Shown piece after piece: positions 33,801-45,000 of a stretch of 64,000 nucleotides of DNA. Made by a program: the position numbers and the translations under genes. Source of the stretch: Triatoma infestans (Eukaryota; Arthropoda; Insecta; Hemiptera; Reduviidae); NCBI GenBank assembly GCA_011037195.1, contig JAAEAF010014379.1, forward strand, positions 62,001 through 126,000, read 5' to 3'. Within the stretch, counting starts at the first letter, position 1. The number at the start of each line of letters is the position of its first letter. The notes below the pieces were generated by a model. It had not been told where the DNA came from, did no database searches, and saw nothing but the letters and a program-made list of their open reading frames with translations.

Positions 33801-34302
33801 TCATTTTCTAAGACTGAACCTCAAAACGTTCATTTACTGGAAAACTTAACCTTATAGAGCAGCATTGAAATCTGAAAAACAAAAAATATGGTTGCAAGTG
33901 ATTTCAGTTTAGGGGGGATAAAAGTTTCTAAGACTCTAGAAACTGTTTCTGACAATCCAAACAAGATTTGCATCCCTAAACTTAGCAGTTAATAATTCTT
34001 ATAGAGTTGTTTATAGACTTTGCTTGACTTCCATTGCAAAGGTTATACAATTGGCAGTCTGGTATATTTAGGGCCTGCAAAGTCGTTTAGTAATTTTTAA
34101 TACCTTCAGTTCCCTTGCAAATAGAATCCTAGGGCCGCAGTTTGTGTACATCTTGTTCCTATGTCCCGCGGTTCTCCTCTTAAGCAACCAGTTCTTATGA
34201 AAAACAAAAAAAATTAACCTTCCAATGCTATAAATACTAATTACAATTTTACTTTTTTTTCAGCTAATTTTGCGGTTAATTAACGAGCAACTGGAAAAAT
34301 AG
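24870..34302 (+). CDS. Vps13: Vps13 exons encoding the C-terminal region
   Basis: Twelve exons continue the frame of the VAB exons: 24870-25086, 25172-25344, 26325-26444, 26559-26686, 26816-27011, 28741-28858, 30190-30311, 30726-30895, 30996-31110, 32194-32337, 33449-33604 and 34264-34302 (TAG). They encode 565 residues. [41 protein letters not shown] and [10 protein letters not shown] mark the strongly conserved VPS13 C-terminal domain of amphipathic helices. From the exon at 32194 a PH-like module follows ([26 protein letters not shown]), which targets the protein to membranes such as lipid droplets or mitochondria in relatives. Every junction keeps frame, so the gene appears functional despite the 11 kb element-filled intron. 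Confidence 0.93.
25345..26324. other. Vps13 intron with small repeat relics
   Basis: It contains a decayed family B hammerhead-like unit (about 25525-25640; minus strand CTGATAA then GAAACC). A run of 14 G lies at 25738-25751, followed by CAGAGGTGGGCAA (25759-25771), a sequence typical of hAT transposon ends. No matching second end was found. Confidence 0.5.
27012..28740. other. Vps13 intron with decayed repeats
   Basis: A decayed family A unit is visible at 27220-27330 (CATCATCAGGATG and GGTTATCGATCG). A possible ORF relic at 27766-28216 is described separately. The rest is AT-rich intron with no recognised feature. Confidence 0.5.
27766..28216 (+). pseudogene. Unidentified ORF relic in a Vps13 intron
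   Basis: Two overlapping frames with less AT-rich, codon-like sequence lie here. The first begins [15 protein letters not shown], which vaguely recalls helicase motif VI of PIF1- or Helitron-type helicases. The second (27872-28216) continues [12 protein letters not shown] and ends [19 protein letters not shown] frameshift near 27950 would join them. I do not recognise the family and offer the helicase idea only as a weak hint. Confidence 0.3.
28859..30189. other. Vps13 intron, nothing recognised
   Basis: AT-rich sequence with poly-T and poly-A tracts. A weak resemblance to the end of the hairpin-ended repeat occurs near 28905-28935. No exon or element could be supported. Confidence 0.5.
31111..32193. 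other. Vps13 intron, mostly featureless
   Basis: A GC-rich island near 31690-31735 (CAAGGGGGCATGGCGGGCG) resembles the end of a hAT-like MITE but has no partner. Around 32055-32120 an approximately 45-base AT-rich segment containing ATAATGTGCCC is tandemly repeated. Confidence 0.5.
32338..33448. other. Vps13 intron with a possible hAT relic and a family A fragment
   Basis: On the minus strand, 32441-32626 encodes [20 protein letters not shown], which resembles the stretch preceding the dimerisation domain of ZMYM/THAP12-like hAT transposases. The match is short and uncertain. A family A tail fragment without a core lies at about 32820-32890. Confidence 0.4.
33605..34263. other. Last Vps13 intron, nothing recognised
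   Basis: AT-rich, with a poly-T run near 33789. It ends in a poly-T tract directly before the acceptor at 34263. No repeat or coding signal was supported. Confidence 0.5.
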
Positions 34303-34691
34303 TTATGTAAAGAAAAAAAATGCTTGTTAACTTGTGCTTTAATAATGGATCAAGATAAAATAATTTTTTAAGGGGAAAAAAGATAGACCATTTAATCGTC
34401 ATCATTATTTCAAAAAGCTTTAACACAGAAGTCTTCTTGAAAGTTTCATTTTTATTTTTATATTTTGTTAACAAAAAGAAACTAACTTAGCGCTGGAGTG
34501 CCTACGAAGCTCAATAATATTACTACTTTGATTATATGATAGCCGCAGTTTAAAACAATATTCACCGATTGGAAGTGCAAAAAGATACTGATAATCAAAT
34601 CAAAACAGATACCAAAAAAGAAAGCAGTCTCTAAATTCATAATAAAACTCTTAGTACCTATATTGTTTTTTTTATTTATTTCATATTATTG

Positions 34692-34697
34692 AATAAA
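34692..34697 (+). terminator. Probable polyadenylation signal of Vps13
   Basis: AATAAA about 390 bases after the Vps13 stop is the first canonical signal downstream. Another AATAAA is near 35505. Actual cleavage is not known. Confidence 0.4.
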
Positions 34698-35961
34698 ATG
34701 TATTCAAATTGCAACATATTTATATCTTTAAAGCCAATCATGTTTGGAAATATTGTGTACCTGATTTTCTAAAAACCTAAGAGAATTAATTATTAATGCA
34801 TTTACATGTTTTGAAGTAAAAAAAAAAAAAAAAATTAAAAGTTACATTTTGTCATTTAACAGTGCATATTAAACCAGAAAAAGTTTTTAATCAAAGCAAA
34901 AATAACCTTGTTTACGTTTTTAGAAAAACGAGTTATTCTCCCAGCTCTGGGAAATCTTCGGTTCACATAAGTAAATCATCACTGCATAAATCTTTGTCTA
35001 ACTGCTTACCATATCTCATAATAAAGCTTAGATTTGTTGTAGAATTCTGGGTTTTCAGTATATTGAATACAATTTCATTTAAGTTGAATTACTTTATAGG
35101 CCATTTGCTTGGTTGAAAACATATACTATACATGTATGGCTTAAAGTTTGTAACTGTATACAGTTTCTACGAGAAGTGTATAAAAGAATTAAAATTGCCA
35201 GAAATGAACTTCTAGTTCCGTTCATCTTAACACCAACTGAATTGCTCTATTTTAAACAAACAAAAAAAATACAATTAATATAATTTTTCTAGTTTATAGT
35301 TGTGACTTAAGTTTAAAATTATTTTAAATTATTAATTGTGGAAAATCAGAATCTTACTGAAATGATAATATTCATTATTCTTTGATTGAAGTAATTAAGA
35401 TTGTAATATCTTTTGCTAATACGCGCATTTCTTACTACGCTCAGGCATCACAGGCTGTTCAGAATGAACGACCAACAAATTAAATTTATTTTGTTAATAT
35501 TTTAAACAATAAATGTTAACAGTGTTTTAAATTATTTCTGTTCTAATAACTCATTAAAAAAAAAAAATCATTGTCTTAACTGAATACCATCATATTACCA
35601 TATTTTAAAATAACAGATACTTATTAAGAACAAAGTAGGAATTCATTGTTATTTGTGATAAAACAGTGAATTTAATGCTTTAATTTTTGATTCTCAGGGA
35701 TGAAATAACAATTTGGGTTAAGTTTTTCAAACATTTTTCTGAATCGAAGTTATTAAAATGATAATGTTCCACTGAAGCTATTCAAATTGTCACTACTTTA
35801 TCACTCTTCAGCTGAACTATAGAGTGAAAATTTCTTTGTCACTTTCAGAATCATCACAATGCTAACAGAGTCTAGGGTTTGAAATTCGTATATGCAGGCA
35901 TCTTGCGTTATTTTTACTTATTGCAAAATTAGCTTTGGAAGCCAAAGCTCTAGTTTAGTGG

Positions 35962-36359
35962 CAGCGCCCGTCCTAGGGGCGGGCAATCCGGACATTTGCC
36001 CAGGGCGCCATTTTGGCTGTGTGAGAAAAGTATTGATGTGATTAATAGAAAATTTCATGTATCTATTTTTTTGTTCGCTAAAAATTTATAGTGCTTAGCG
36101 TATTTGTATTGTTTATGTTTAAAAGTTAAAAAATATTTACACTGACTGTTATTAAAAATGGACGCCGCAGAATTTGTAAAGGACGATACTTGAACATGTT
36201 CTCTGAACAGAAGAGCATTAGCACGCGAGCAAAGCGGTGCTTCAGATTGTGTTTGAATAGACTTGCTTAAAAATATATATATATATATATATATATATTC
36301 TTAAGGGGCGGCAATTTGTCTTTTTGCCCGGGGCGAGGTAATCGCTAGAGCGGGCGCTG
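35962..36359. mobile_element. hAT-like MITE
   Basis: The left end CAGCGCCCGTCCTAGGGGCG and the right end, read in reverse as CAGCGCCCGCTCTAGCG, form imperfect terminal inverted repeats. Further inside, matching GGGC/GCCC blocks occur (GGACATTTGCCCAGGG opposite CCCGGGGCAAAAAG). Flanks TTTAGTGG and TTAGTGAT could be a shifted 8-bp duplication. The centre holds an (AT)n microsatellite at 36270-36298. There is no coding capacity. Confidence 0.6.
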
Positions 36360-38094
36360 TTAGTGATCATTTTAACGGCGGTTCTGGATGTGATTGATTC
36401 CAATCATATATCACCGGTGCGCAGCGTCGTCCATCTTCACAATTTCTTTGCGATAAAATGTTTGTAAATACTTTATATCCTTGCATCGACAAATATGTAT
36501 GTATTGGTGGCACCAATGTTGGTTAGCTTTAGAAGAAAATGCATTAAAAAAATAAGGGGGTAAAGTTGTTCGCATCCGAGATTGTTTTTACACTACCACC
36601 AAACCACTACCACTACCACCACTACATATCCAACTAAACGAATAATATCTGTTGGAACGCAGCCTTTTCATATTGGGCCGCGCGACGTATAATGGCTTAT
36701 TAGCCGAAGTATGGCTTAGGAAAAAATGAAAAATATGTCATTTATCAACGAGAAAAACGAAATAAATAGCAGATCAGATAATAAATATAATCGAAATATG
36801 TGGAAACATGATTTCTAACTATATTAATTCATTGCTTAACTGGAAAGTGAAATGAATCACTGCAGATCCATCGGAGCGAATAAGATGGAAGCAGGAAGGT
36901 ATGGGTGAAATCTTCAGAGTTGTTCACCATATGGAGCATAGTACTTCACTGACTTCTTGAGGGAGCTCACGGAAGTGGTAACAACTTTGCAATGAAAATT
37001 CTTGGCCCAAGAAAATGAAGGATCACAGTTAAGGAACAGGTGAGTCACAGGACTGTGAAGGGTCCTTAATCCGGTTTAGTATTTTTTAAACTTGGTTTTT
37101 GAATTGAATAACTCATGAAAAAACATCCTAGAAAGTGTGAACCAAGTATTCTACTTGAAAATTATTAAGATATATTATGACCTCATACAAAGGTCTTTAA
37201 CTTTTTCTTAGAGAAACTGATTTTATGGCTGCCGAGGAAGTTTTCCTTGAAGTAGAGTTAATTCAACTTTTTTTTACCTTATCGAGTGCAAAGTTTTAAT
37301 CTTAAATTACAAGCATCGAAAAATATTTGAAAGAAATTCGTCAGGTGGAAAATTAGTTAAAAGACGATTGTAAATTTTTTTTTGTATGTAAAAATTAATC
37401 AAGGGTTTGCAGCCATTAGAGAAAAGCAATGGAAAATATCGCTAGAAGCCGGCTAGTGCAGTTGTTGCTTAATGTATCTTTGGGTTTTATATACTGGAAG
37501 GAAAAGGAAAAATAAATCTCATAATTCTTCAAAGTTATTTTTTAATTAGATTTTCACAGTATTCGAAACTAACAAAAAAGTTAAAATCGTCCCTCAAATT
37601 AAGTTGCACTTTTTGATAACAGTTCATGACATTCATGTACATTGATATATACTGTCTTAATAAACTGATCCCCAGGAAAACTGCTAGTTTCTTTTTCATG
37701 AATTTCATTGCACTGGAGTTAAATTATGTGCACCAACGTCTCTCTCTCTGTGAAAATCTTTGCATCTGTTGTTTTCAATTAGGTTTTTAATAAAGTTCAA
37801 ATTTACGTCATACACCAACACCACTTATTTAAATTACTACCTCAATTCGCTTACTTCATGACATCTTTCTGATTCATATGTAATAATTATTCTGGAAAAT
37901 TTTATTGCAAACTGATGCAACTCAAACGATCTAATTCATAGATTCTGATGAATAGAGAGATGATATGTTCAATGAGCACCTTGTTATTGTCAATAAATGG
38001 CATTTTTACACATCAATTTTTCTCAAATATAAATACCTTTTGTGCCTTTCTGCTCAGAAATAGCTGATACTGGAAGATTTCTCACGTAGAATAA

Positions 38095-38200
38095 AATTAC
38101 GTATTGAATATGTGGTTGGGTCCGCAATGCTGGGTAACATCTGTGATTTTATCTGTAGTACCATCCTCCATTGTTTAGGTTGTTTTAAATGAAATTAGTT
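38095..38200. repeat. Family B hammerhead-like unit, decayed
   Basis: TGAATATGTGGTTGGGTCCG and the following sequence match 15066-15150 for about 80 bases. The CTGA core is not preserved. It ends about 30 bases before the RXYLT1 stop, so it may lie in the 3' UTR. Confidence 0.45.
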
Positions 38201-38229
38201 CTTCCGCCTAACTTTCTCTCATCTTAATA

Positions 38230-39752
38230 TCAAAATGGATTAAAAAATTTTTGTTTAATTGTATGAATCATTGATGATGCGAGTTGCCTTTTGAAGGAGG
38301 CATACCAAATCATCAACTCGGTTGACGTTATCCGTAAATCCAATTTAGATGTAGTTAACAAATGAATCGCTTCATCCCAAGAAGAGAATTTCAAGATTGG
38401 TGCATTATAACGAAATAAAAGCCGCAAAGGAGGATTTACACACTGTCCTTGAGGAGGTTCCATTACAACCACTGGAATGCTTCCAAGAGAAATTGCCTCA
38501 TATAACCGATAACACTCAGCATTTTTACCTGCTGGACTTAATGTAAGCAAAGAGTTACTTAAAATACTTATGTATTTGTTCAAACTTTCTTTAGTTTCTT
38601 TAGGAAGCCATCTGAAAAGAAGGAGAACAAGCGTCAGAATTTAAAATTCATTCTTCTGTTTTAGTTGCTATTCAGATTTGAATATCATATTTACCTCTTT
38701 CTGGATTCCATGTAGCAATTATGATTTAAACTGGATTTAGCCATTGCTTCAACAAGCTTTTCTCTTGAAGAATTCTTGTACACAGTACCAATGAAATTAC
38801 AAACATATTTTCGAGAAGTTTTCAAATTGGTTGTTTCAATGCTTGGAAAACCTCGATACCTGAAAATCAGAAACAAAAAATTTTCCTATTTACATTTTCT
38901 ATGATTCATTTGGGGCAATAAAAATATAAATTTTATTATATTGTTAATAAATCAAATGAATATTTAACACAACTTACGTCGCTACTCCGAGAGGCCATTG
39001 AAATACCTCTTTATCATCAACTAAAGGGCTGTCATAAACTATAAATAGAACATCAATTATTCCACCTTTAGATTTCAAATACTTTACAATCCAAATATCT
39101 TCACAATTTTCATTTCCTAGAAGAAACACGGCTAATTTTCTCAATGACTGTAAACGATATAAATAATCTAACCATTCTCGAGCCTTAATTGAATGTTCCA
39201 ATGTCCTTCCATTAAGTACCAGGATAAGGTATCTAACATTCTGTGGCAGTGTTGTCTGAATATATCCAGGTCCACTAAAATAATCGAATGTTATTCCACT
39301 GATAGTTATATTCCCATTTTGATAAAACCCATTATTTAATACTTCTAAGCTTCCGTTTAATATATGACTCCAAAGGTATTGACCAATAGCTGCCTTACTC
39401 CATACTTGTACTCGTCTATCAAGGGCATTATTTTTGGTTTCTCTCCAAAAATGCTTGAGATCTGTATGAAAGTTTTATATTAGTTCTTATTATTCCGATT
39501 AGGGGAATATTTTTTCCGATTTTACCTCTTGAGTATTTATTTGGAAACATTCGAAAACGTATTTGGTTTGATAATAAATTTCAAATGAAATAGAATCCTG
39601 AGGGAAATATCGGAAAACAATTTTATAATTTCCTCATATGATATGAATATCCCACACGACTGATACTTACTTGAAAAATTTGTAATTAGAAATAGTGTAA
39701 TCACCAATACTATATACAAAACCGATATAACTTTTAATATACGTTTAAACAT
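38230..39752 (-). CDS. RXYLT1: RXYLT1 (TMEM5) ribitol xylosyltransferase
   Basis: Four exons on the minus strand: 39671-39752 (ATG), 38978-39461, 38695-38859 and 38230-38611 (stop). They join in frame to 370 residues; human RXYLT1 is about 440. RXYLT1 transfers xylose to ribitol phosphate on alpha-dystroglycan in the Golgi, preparing it for matriglycan. Residues 6-26 form the signal anchor of a type II membrane protein. Conserved blocks follow: LAVFLLGNENCEDIW, VLFIVYDSPL, EVFQWPLGVATYRGFPSIE (about 175-195), VCNFIGTVYKNSSR, and an exostosin-like donor-binding segment PAGKNAECYRLYEA (270-282) followed by LGSIPVV. All phases agree and no damage is seen, so the gene is likely functional. The downstream neighbour Vps13 converges on it. 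Confidence 0.93.
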
Positions 39753-42045
39753 TTCTCATAAGTGGCATCAAAATACTCCAAATGAAAGTCAGACATCATC
39801 ATACGGGCAATTCTTCCAACTTGTTTACAAAATACAAACCTTCGCTATAAAACTGTAACCTACTACTTAGTATCTAACCTGGATACCCGACAATGCCACT
39901 GCTACCAGATAAAATAATTCAGCAAGCGATGTCGAAAACAAGTTCAAAATGACAAATAATAAAGTAATTACATACAGGACCGGCTTTAGGAAGCGCGAGG
40001 TCCTGAGCAAATTATTTATGCTGAACCTCTTTGCAATCTATATCAATTAGACATAGTTAGAGACCAGTTAGTAAAACTGTATTAACTATTTTCAAAAATA
40101 TCTAATAGAAGAAGTTATTTTGAGCAAACTTTGCAAGTTATAATTGATAGAAATTTACTGCTATTTCCTAGAAATGGACTAGCAACTTTTTCTATAATTT
40201 TGGTAAGCTAGAGGCATCTCAAACAACACTCTTGACATTCGAATACTCGTGTAGGTACCACACTCAGTGCTAGCAGAGGTGGGTGTGACTACTATCAATG
40301 TTTAATATACCTTGAGGTAAACTCTAGTTCACCATACACAGACGCATAATAATGTACTAGGGGCTGTGCCTTCTGCAGCCAACCCCTCTTAATGGTGGCT
40401 ACACACGTAACTGCATACTTGAACGCTATACATGCACAGGTCTTTTGCGCAAGTATACATGTGATCCACACGGCTTATATATCCTTGAAGAGTGTTAACA
40501 GATGCTTGAAAGATGGCAACGATGGACGAAGACGACGCGCTCGCTTTAGTTGCTCTTGTTTTAATTTACAAAAGAAAAAGTCAACGAAAAGATCGTTCTT
40601 TGTGGTGTAAAGAATGGCTGAAGAAACGAAAAACCTATTCACACATTAATTTATTAAGTGTGAATAAATTAATAGTGTTCACTTTCATAAATGTGAATAA
40701 ATTCTTCCATAATTTCTCTGTGGCCCTTCCTAAAATCAACCGACATAATGATAAAATAATATCCCCTTTATATGGACTCGAAAAGTAAAACAAACGGTTG
40801 CTCTGGCGTGCACAAGACTGACACAAAGGTTGCACAAGTCTGCTACACACGTTCAGTTAAACATGAACAAGATGGCGCGCACAAGAATGCAGTATGAAAC
40901 ACTAAACATTCTCAAAAAAAATCTGTGTCAAATGGCGCAAAACCGCTTAAAAATCTGTCCAGCCAACTTAAAACTTGGATGAAAGTATAGCCCATTCATT
41001 TAATAGATATTAGACAAAAAGTTAATTTTTGAAATATCTAAGTAATATAGATCATAAATTGCTAGGGAGCCATGTCAATATGTATAACGGAGGAGATCTT
41101 TTCTCGTTTTTGAGTCGGAGATCCCATGTCTTAAGTTGTCCCGTTTGATTATGAGGCAACTAAAAGCAAATTGTTGATAAGATTTTAATTTTAAGGAGTT
41201 AAAGGAGGGAATCTGTCATTCATAATGTTTTCAGCAATAGGTAGTGTATTAAGGGATTATTAAATAAGAAACAAATGATGATTCCAAAGGAAATTTTACT
41301 TTATCGCAATAAGAATAAACAAATACATATAGCTTCTTTGTATTATTTTTTTTTTTAACATTAACATCACAGACCACTTTTTTATTCGACAACTACAATA
41401 TACATATATATTGCTGATTTCATAATTATTGAAATTTATTTCATAAAATTCAGAAATTATAAAAACCTGATGACAAAAAATAAATAAAACAATATGAAAT
41501 AAATAAGAAATCAAATTTGAGAAAAAAATAATATATATAAATAGATAAACCGCTAAATAATGCATATTACATTAATGCAATATAACATATACTATAAATA
41601 AATGAATATAAAGTATAGTATTCAATAAAATTGCCCATAACACTATAATTAAATTGTTTTTAAAATAATGATAAGTATTGATATGCAAAATATTATATAA
41701 ATACAATTAGCATTAAGGCAAATAAATGGTAGTATATTTATATTTTTTTATTTCAAATGACTCACAATTATTTCTAGCAATATAAATTTTTTTTTTGCCT
41801 TTTAAATTATGAATAATTAATATCAGTTGGCATTTGAAATATTTAAATAGGACGGCGGATGTACTTAATTTTATTTTTCTTTGGAAGTCAACTTAATTTT
41901 TTTGTCACCAATATAATGTTTAATAATAATGCTTTTGAAGATAAACTCAATTAACGTCCTAATATTTTTTTTAAAAAGAATATAAAAAAAAAATTAAGTA
42001 AATACTAATCCATGAAAGTAACTATTTAAATAAAATTAATGAATG
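39753..42045. other. RXYLT1-TBC1D5 intergenic region
   Basis: It lies upstream of RXYLT1 and downstream of TBC1D5, both on the minus strand. CAGGACCGGCTTTAGG (about 39976) looks like one end of a hAT-type MITE without a partner. A Harbinger-like fragment follows at 40395-40870. The segment 41270-42045 is extremely AT-rich and holds the TBC1D5 3' UTR. Confidence 0.55.
40395..40870 (+). pseudogene. PIF/Harbinger-like transposase fragment
   Basis: The frame 40513-40788 begins MATMDEDDALALVALVLIYK, then RKDRSLWCKEWLKKRKTYSH. The W-x2-EWLKKR-x3-Y/G pattern resembles the N-terminal part of Harbinger transposases, where a basic RRxWVHPWLxxR motif precedes the nuclease domain. It then decays. GGCTACACACG (about 40397) and GCTACACACG (about 40832) appear as direct repeats, not inverted ones, so the element ends are unresolved. 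Confidence 0.45.
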
Positions 42046-45000
42046 CTATAATAATTTCCATGATTTATATATATCATTATCACTTTCACTAATTGGTATA
42101 GCGACATGTTTAAATACAGTCATATCAACCGATGGTTTTCTAGTTGGTCCATTTTCACTTATTGGTGAATTTGGTTTTGTCCTATGTGGTGTTGATGAAT
42201 CTAATCGTTCACCAGCTTCATAAGCGGGATCAATGTTTATTCCGGAATTACTTGATTTTTTTATATTTAGTAATGATGAAAGCTGTAAATAGAGTATTAA
42301 AAAAAAAAATGAAAGTACTTAACTGCTAACACACATACTATAAAGAATAATTCTCATTAATATTATTAATACAAAAATGTGCTGCTAACATTTGATTATT
42401 ACTTTCTTAAAATATTTATCATTCATTTTTATTTGTTAAGTAAAAAAGAAGTTCTGGATAGGGAGATCCGACCCATAGCGCACTTCTTGTTCTTCTCGTT
42501 TCTCCTTCAATACCATATAAAATATGTAATGCAAATATTTTCTCCAGTGCAATTTTATTATTTGATTGCAAAATGATTCGTAAAGCAACAAAAAAAAAAA
42601 GTTCGCTAATAACTTCGCTAAAGTTATCATAATGAACGAGAATATCTAGACAGTGATTTCAAAAATGTCCGACAGTGATTAAAATCCGTTTAAGATACTG
42701 CAAAATATAGAGGGTCATACAATAATTAACTGTATTTTAAAATATCGGAACTGAGAAGAATACTGGAGCTAACTCCGAAGGTTAGGAGTTAAAACTGGAG
42801 AGTTGTGGGCTAACTCCGACGGTTAGGAAGGTCTCAGTCAGCCTAGGGAAGTATGTCACAGCTTACCAAGCATAGATCACGGTCATACTATTTATGATAT
42901 GGTGTTGTTAAGACGGGAAATGCAGAACATCAAATTCGTAATTTTCATCAAACTTTAGGCAGCACATTGAAAGGATCTGATGCAGAACTTTCCGCGACTG
43001 AAATGGGATTTTTTGGGTGCGCTGATGAAGCTAGGTGGACGTAACATACTTACAATAGGTTGGGGCGCGGGTTACTCGGAGCATAAGAAGAACGTGGAAG
43101 GGTTGGGCTGGCACTTTTAAGCTATTTCACTCTTCTTTGACACCGAGCTTTTCTGTAGCAGCTCTAGATATCAAATATTAAGACATCCATCAAAAAGATA
43201 ATTATCCAACATCTCTCACGCCCTAGATTGGTTCGCTGGACGATGGTAAAGCTCTTTAATAAGCCTTATGTGTTTCCACGAGGAACTGTCACAAGATCAC
43301 AAGATCATCAGAATAAGACTGATCGATGCATTTTCTGCATTTATGTTTCCCTTGGAAGGGAGAAACCTGAGTCAACGTCGTTCATGCGAGCTGATAACCG
43401 AATGGTGTGCTTATCTAGAAAGTGCCATAATAGATCGCGAGGGTGCAGTAGCTGGGCCTATTCCTTAAAATAATCTAGTTTATTCCACCAAATTTAATGC
43501 TATGTTATCTATCGGGACATCAAATTAATAAAAAACTTGTTAAATGTTGTAGATTAATAAAGAAGAAATAAAGTATAAACTTTATATTATAAAATGATTA
43601 GATACCCTATCAGTTAACAAAGTAAGTAATTTATTGGCACTTTAGCAATTGTTATCTGCACAAGAAAATCGCAACAATACTATTATTAAATGTAATTAGG
43701 AGACTTATTCGAACAAATTTTGTTAAAACATAATTATTTTGATTGTAGATGTAATTATAAACTAATGATTTTGCATATGATAAAGTCAGCATTCTATTAC
43801 TTCCAGAAGACGGGCCATATTTTTTATTCTTGCATATACATTCAGATACGATAACGTTTATCTTGCAAACATAAGAGTTAATTTTCAATATTATGTTTTT
43901 ATTCGTAGCTCCCTAATTTTGTCTAAATATTTCAAAACATGTGGTCTTTTTTACTTGCTCTAACTGCTGTTTTTTTATAAATGTTTCAAAACTGTGGATC
44001 TTGAACCTCTGATTTTCTTATTTTAAAAGTTACAAAGTTGTTTTTGCAACTGGAAATATGATTTTTGTTCTCCAATAAAATGACAGTAAATTCAATCTCA
44101 AAGAGTTTCATATGAATGGTACATTTATTTCGGCTTATTTAATCAAATAAAAGGTTAACATTAATGTAAACAATATTAGTGCAACACACATTAGTGTGCA
44201 ATATTAGTGTTTGTACAAATTATCTTTTTATCAAAATAGTTGTCCAGTTTTACGCCTATTATTTTGTATGTACACGATTGCTCTTGAAAAACCCTAAATG
44301 ATCATGAACATTTGGAGCACAAGCATAGAAGAACGCTGCAAGAAACCAAGAGATTTCTAATGACTAGATGATCAATAGATCCTATTTCGTATATATTTAG
44401 GAAAACATATTAAATAAATTCTTTTTCAGCTTTCTACTAAATACAATGACAATCATGCTAAAAATCTGATAATGTACTGCTGCATTTCATCGTTCCTATA
44501 GTTACAGTTAGGTGGCTGTCCTGATCAACAATTTGGGAAATATCATGCAAATTCTAAATTGGGAGTAGATCTATAATTGAACGAACAAATTTTTGGATCC
44601 ATAATTAAGCATATTTTTTTTTCATGTGCATTAAATCCACTGAGTCTTACGTCCTAACTATAATACCTTCACTTCAATAACATCAGCTGAACTACTTCAG
44701 AGTATACAATTTTAATGGCCAGTTGGCCACAGTTGCGATTCCTGGCTGCTGTTATAAAAGAAATGAATAGAATTCAACACGAAGACGAGACAAACAACAA
44801 AGGGCACTATTTGAAGAGTTACTGTTAATGGTAATTTAAACTGTTTAATTATAAAGCTAAAGTGAATATCCTATCCGTATCTAGGATTAATTCAAACCAA
44901 ATCTCAATTTCGAAGCTCTTATAAAAATTCTTGCTTACATATTCCAAATATTTAGACAAAATTAAGGGACTAAAATTAAAATCTTGAATATTGTCGTTTT

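Larger units (their letters stand above)
34303..38229. other. Vps13-RXYLT1 convergent intergenic region
   Basis: The region lies between two converging genes. It includes the Vps13 3' UTR, a hAT-like MITE (35962-36359), CCACTACCAC repeats near 36595-36625, and a decayed family B unit close to the RXYLT1 stop (38095-38200). The rest is AT-rich with no coding signal. Confidence 0.6.
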
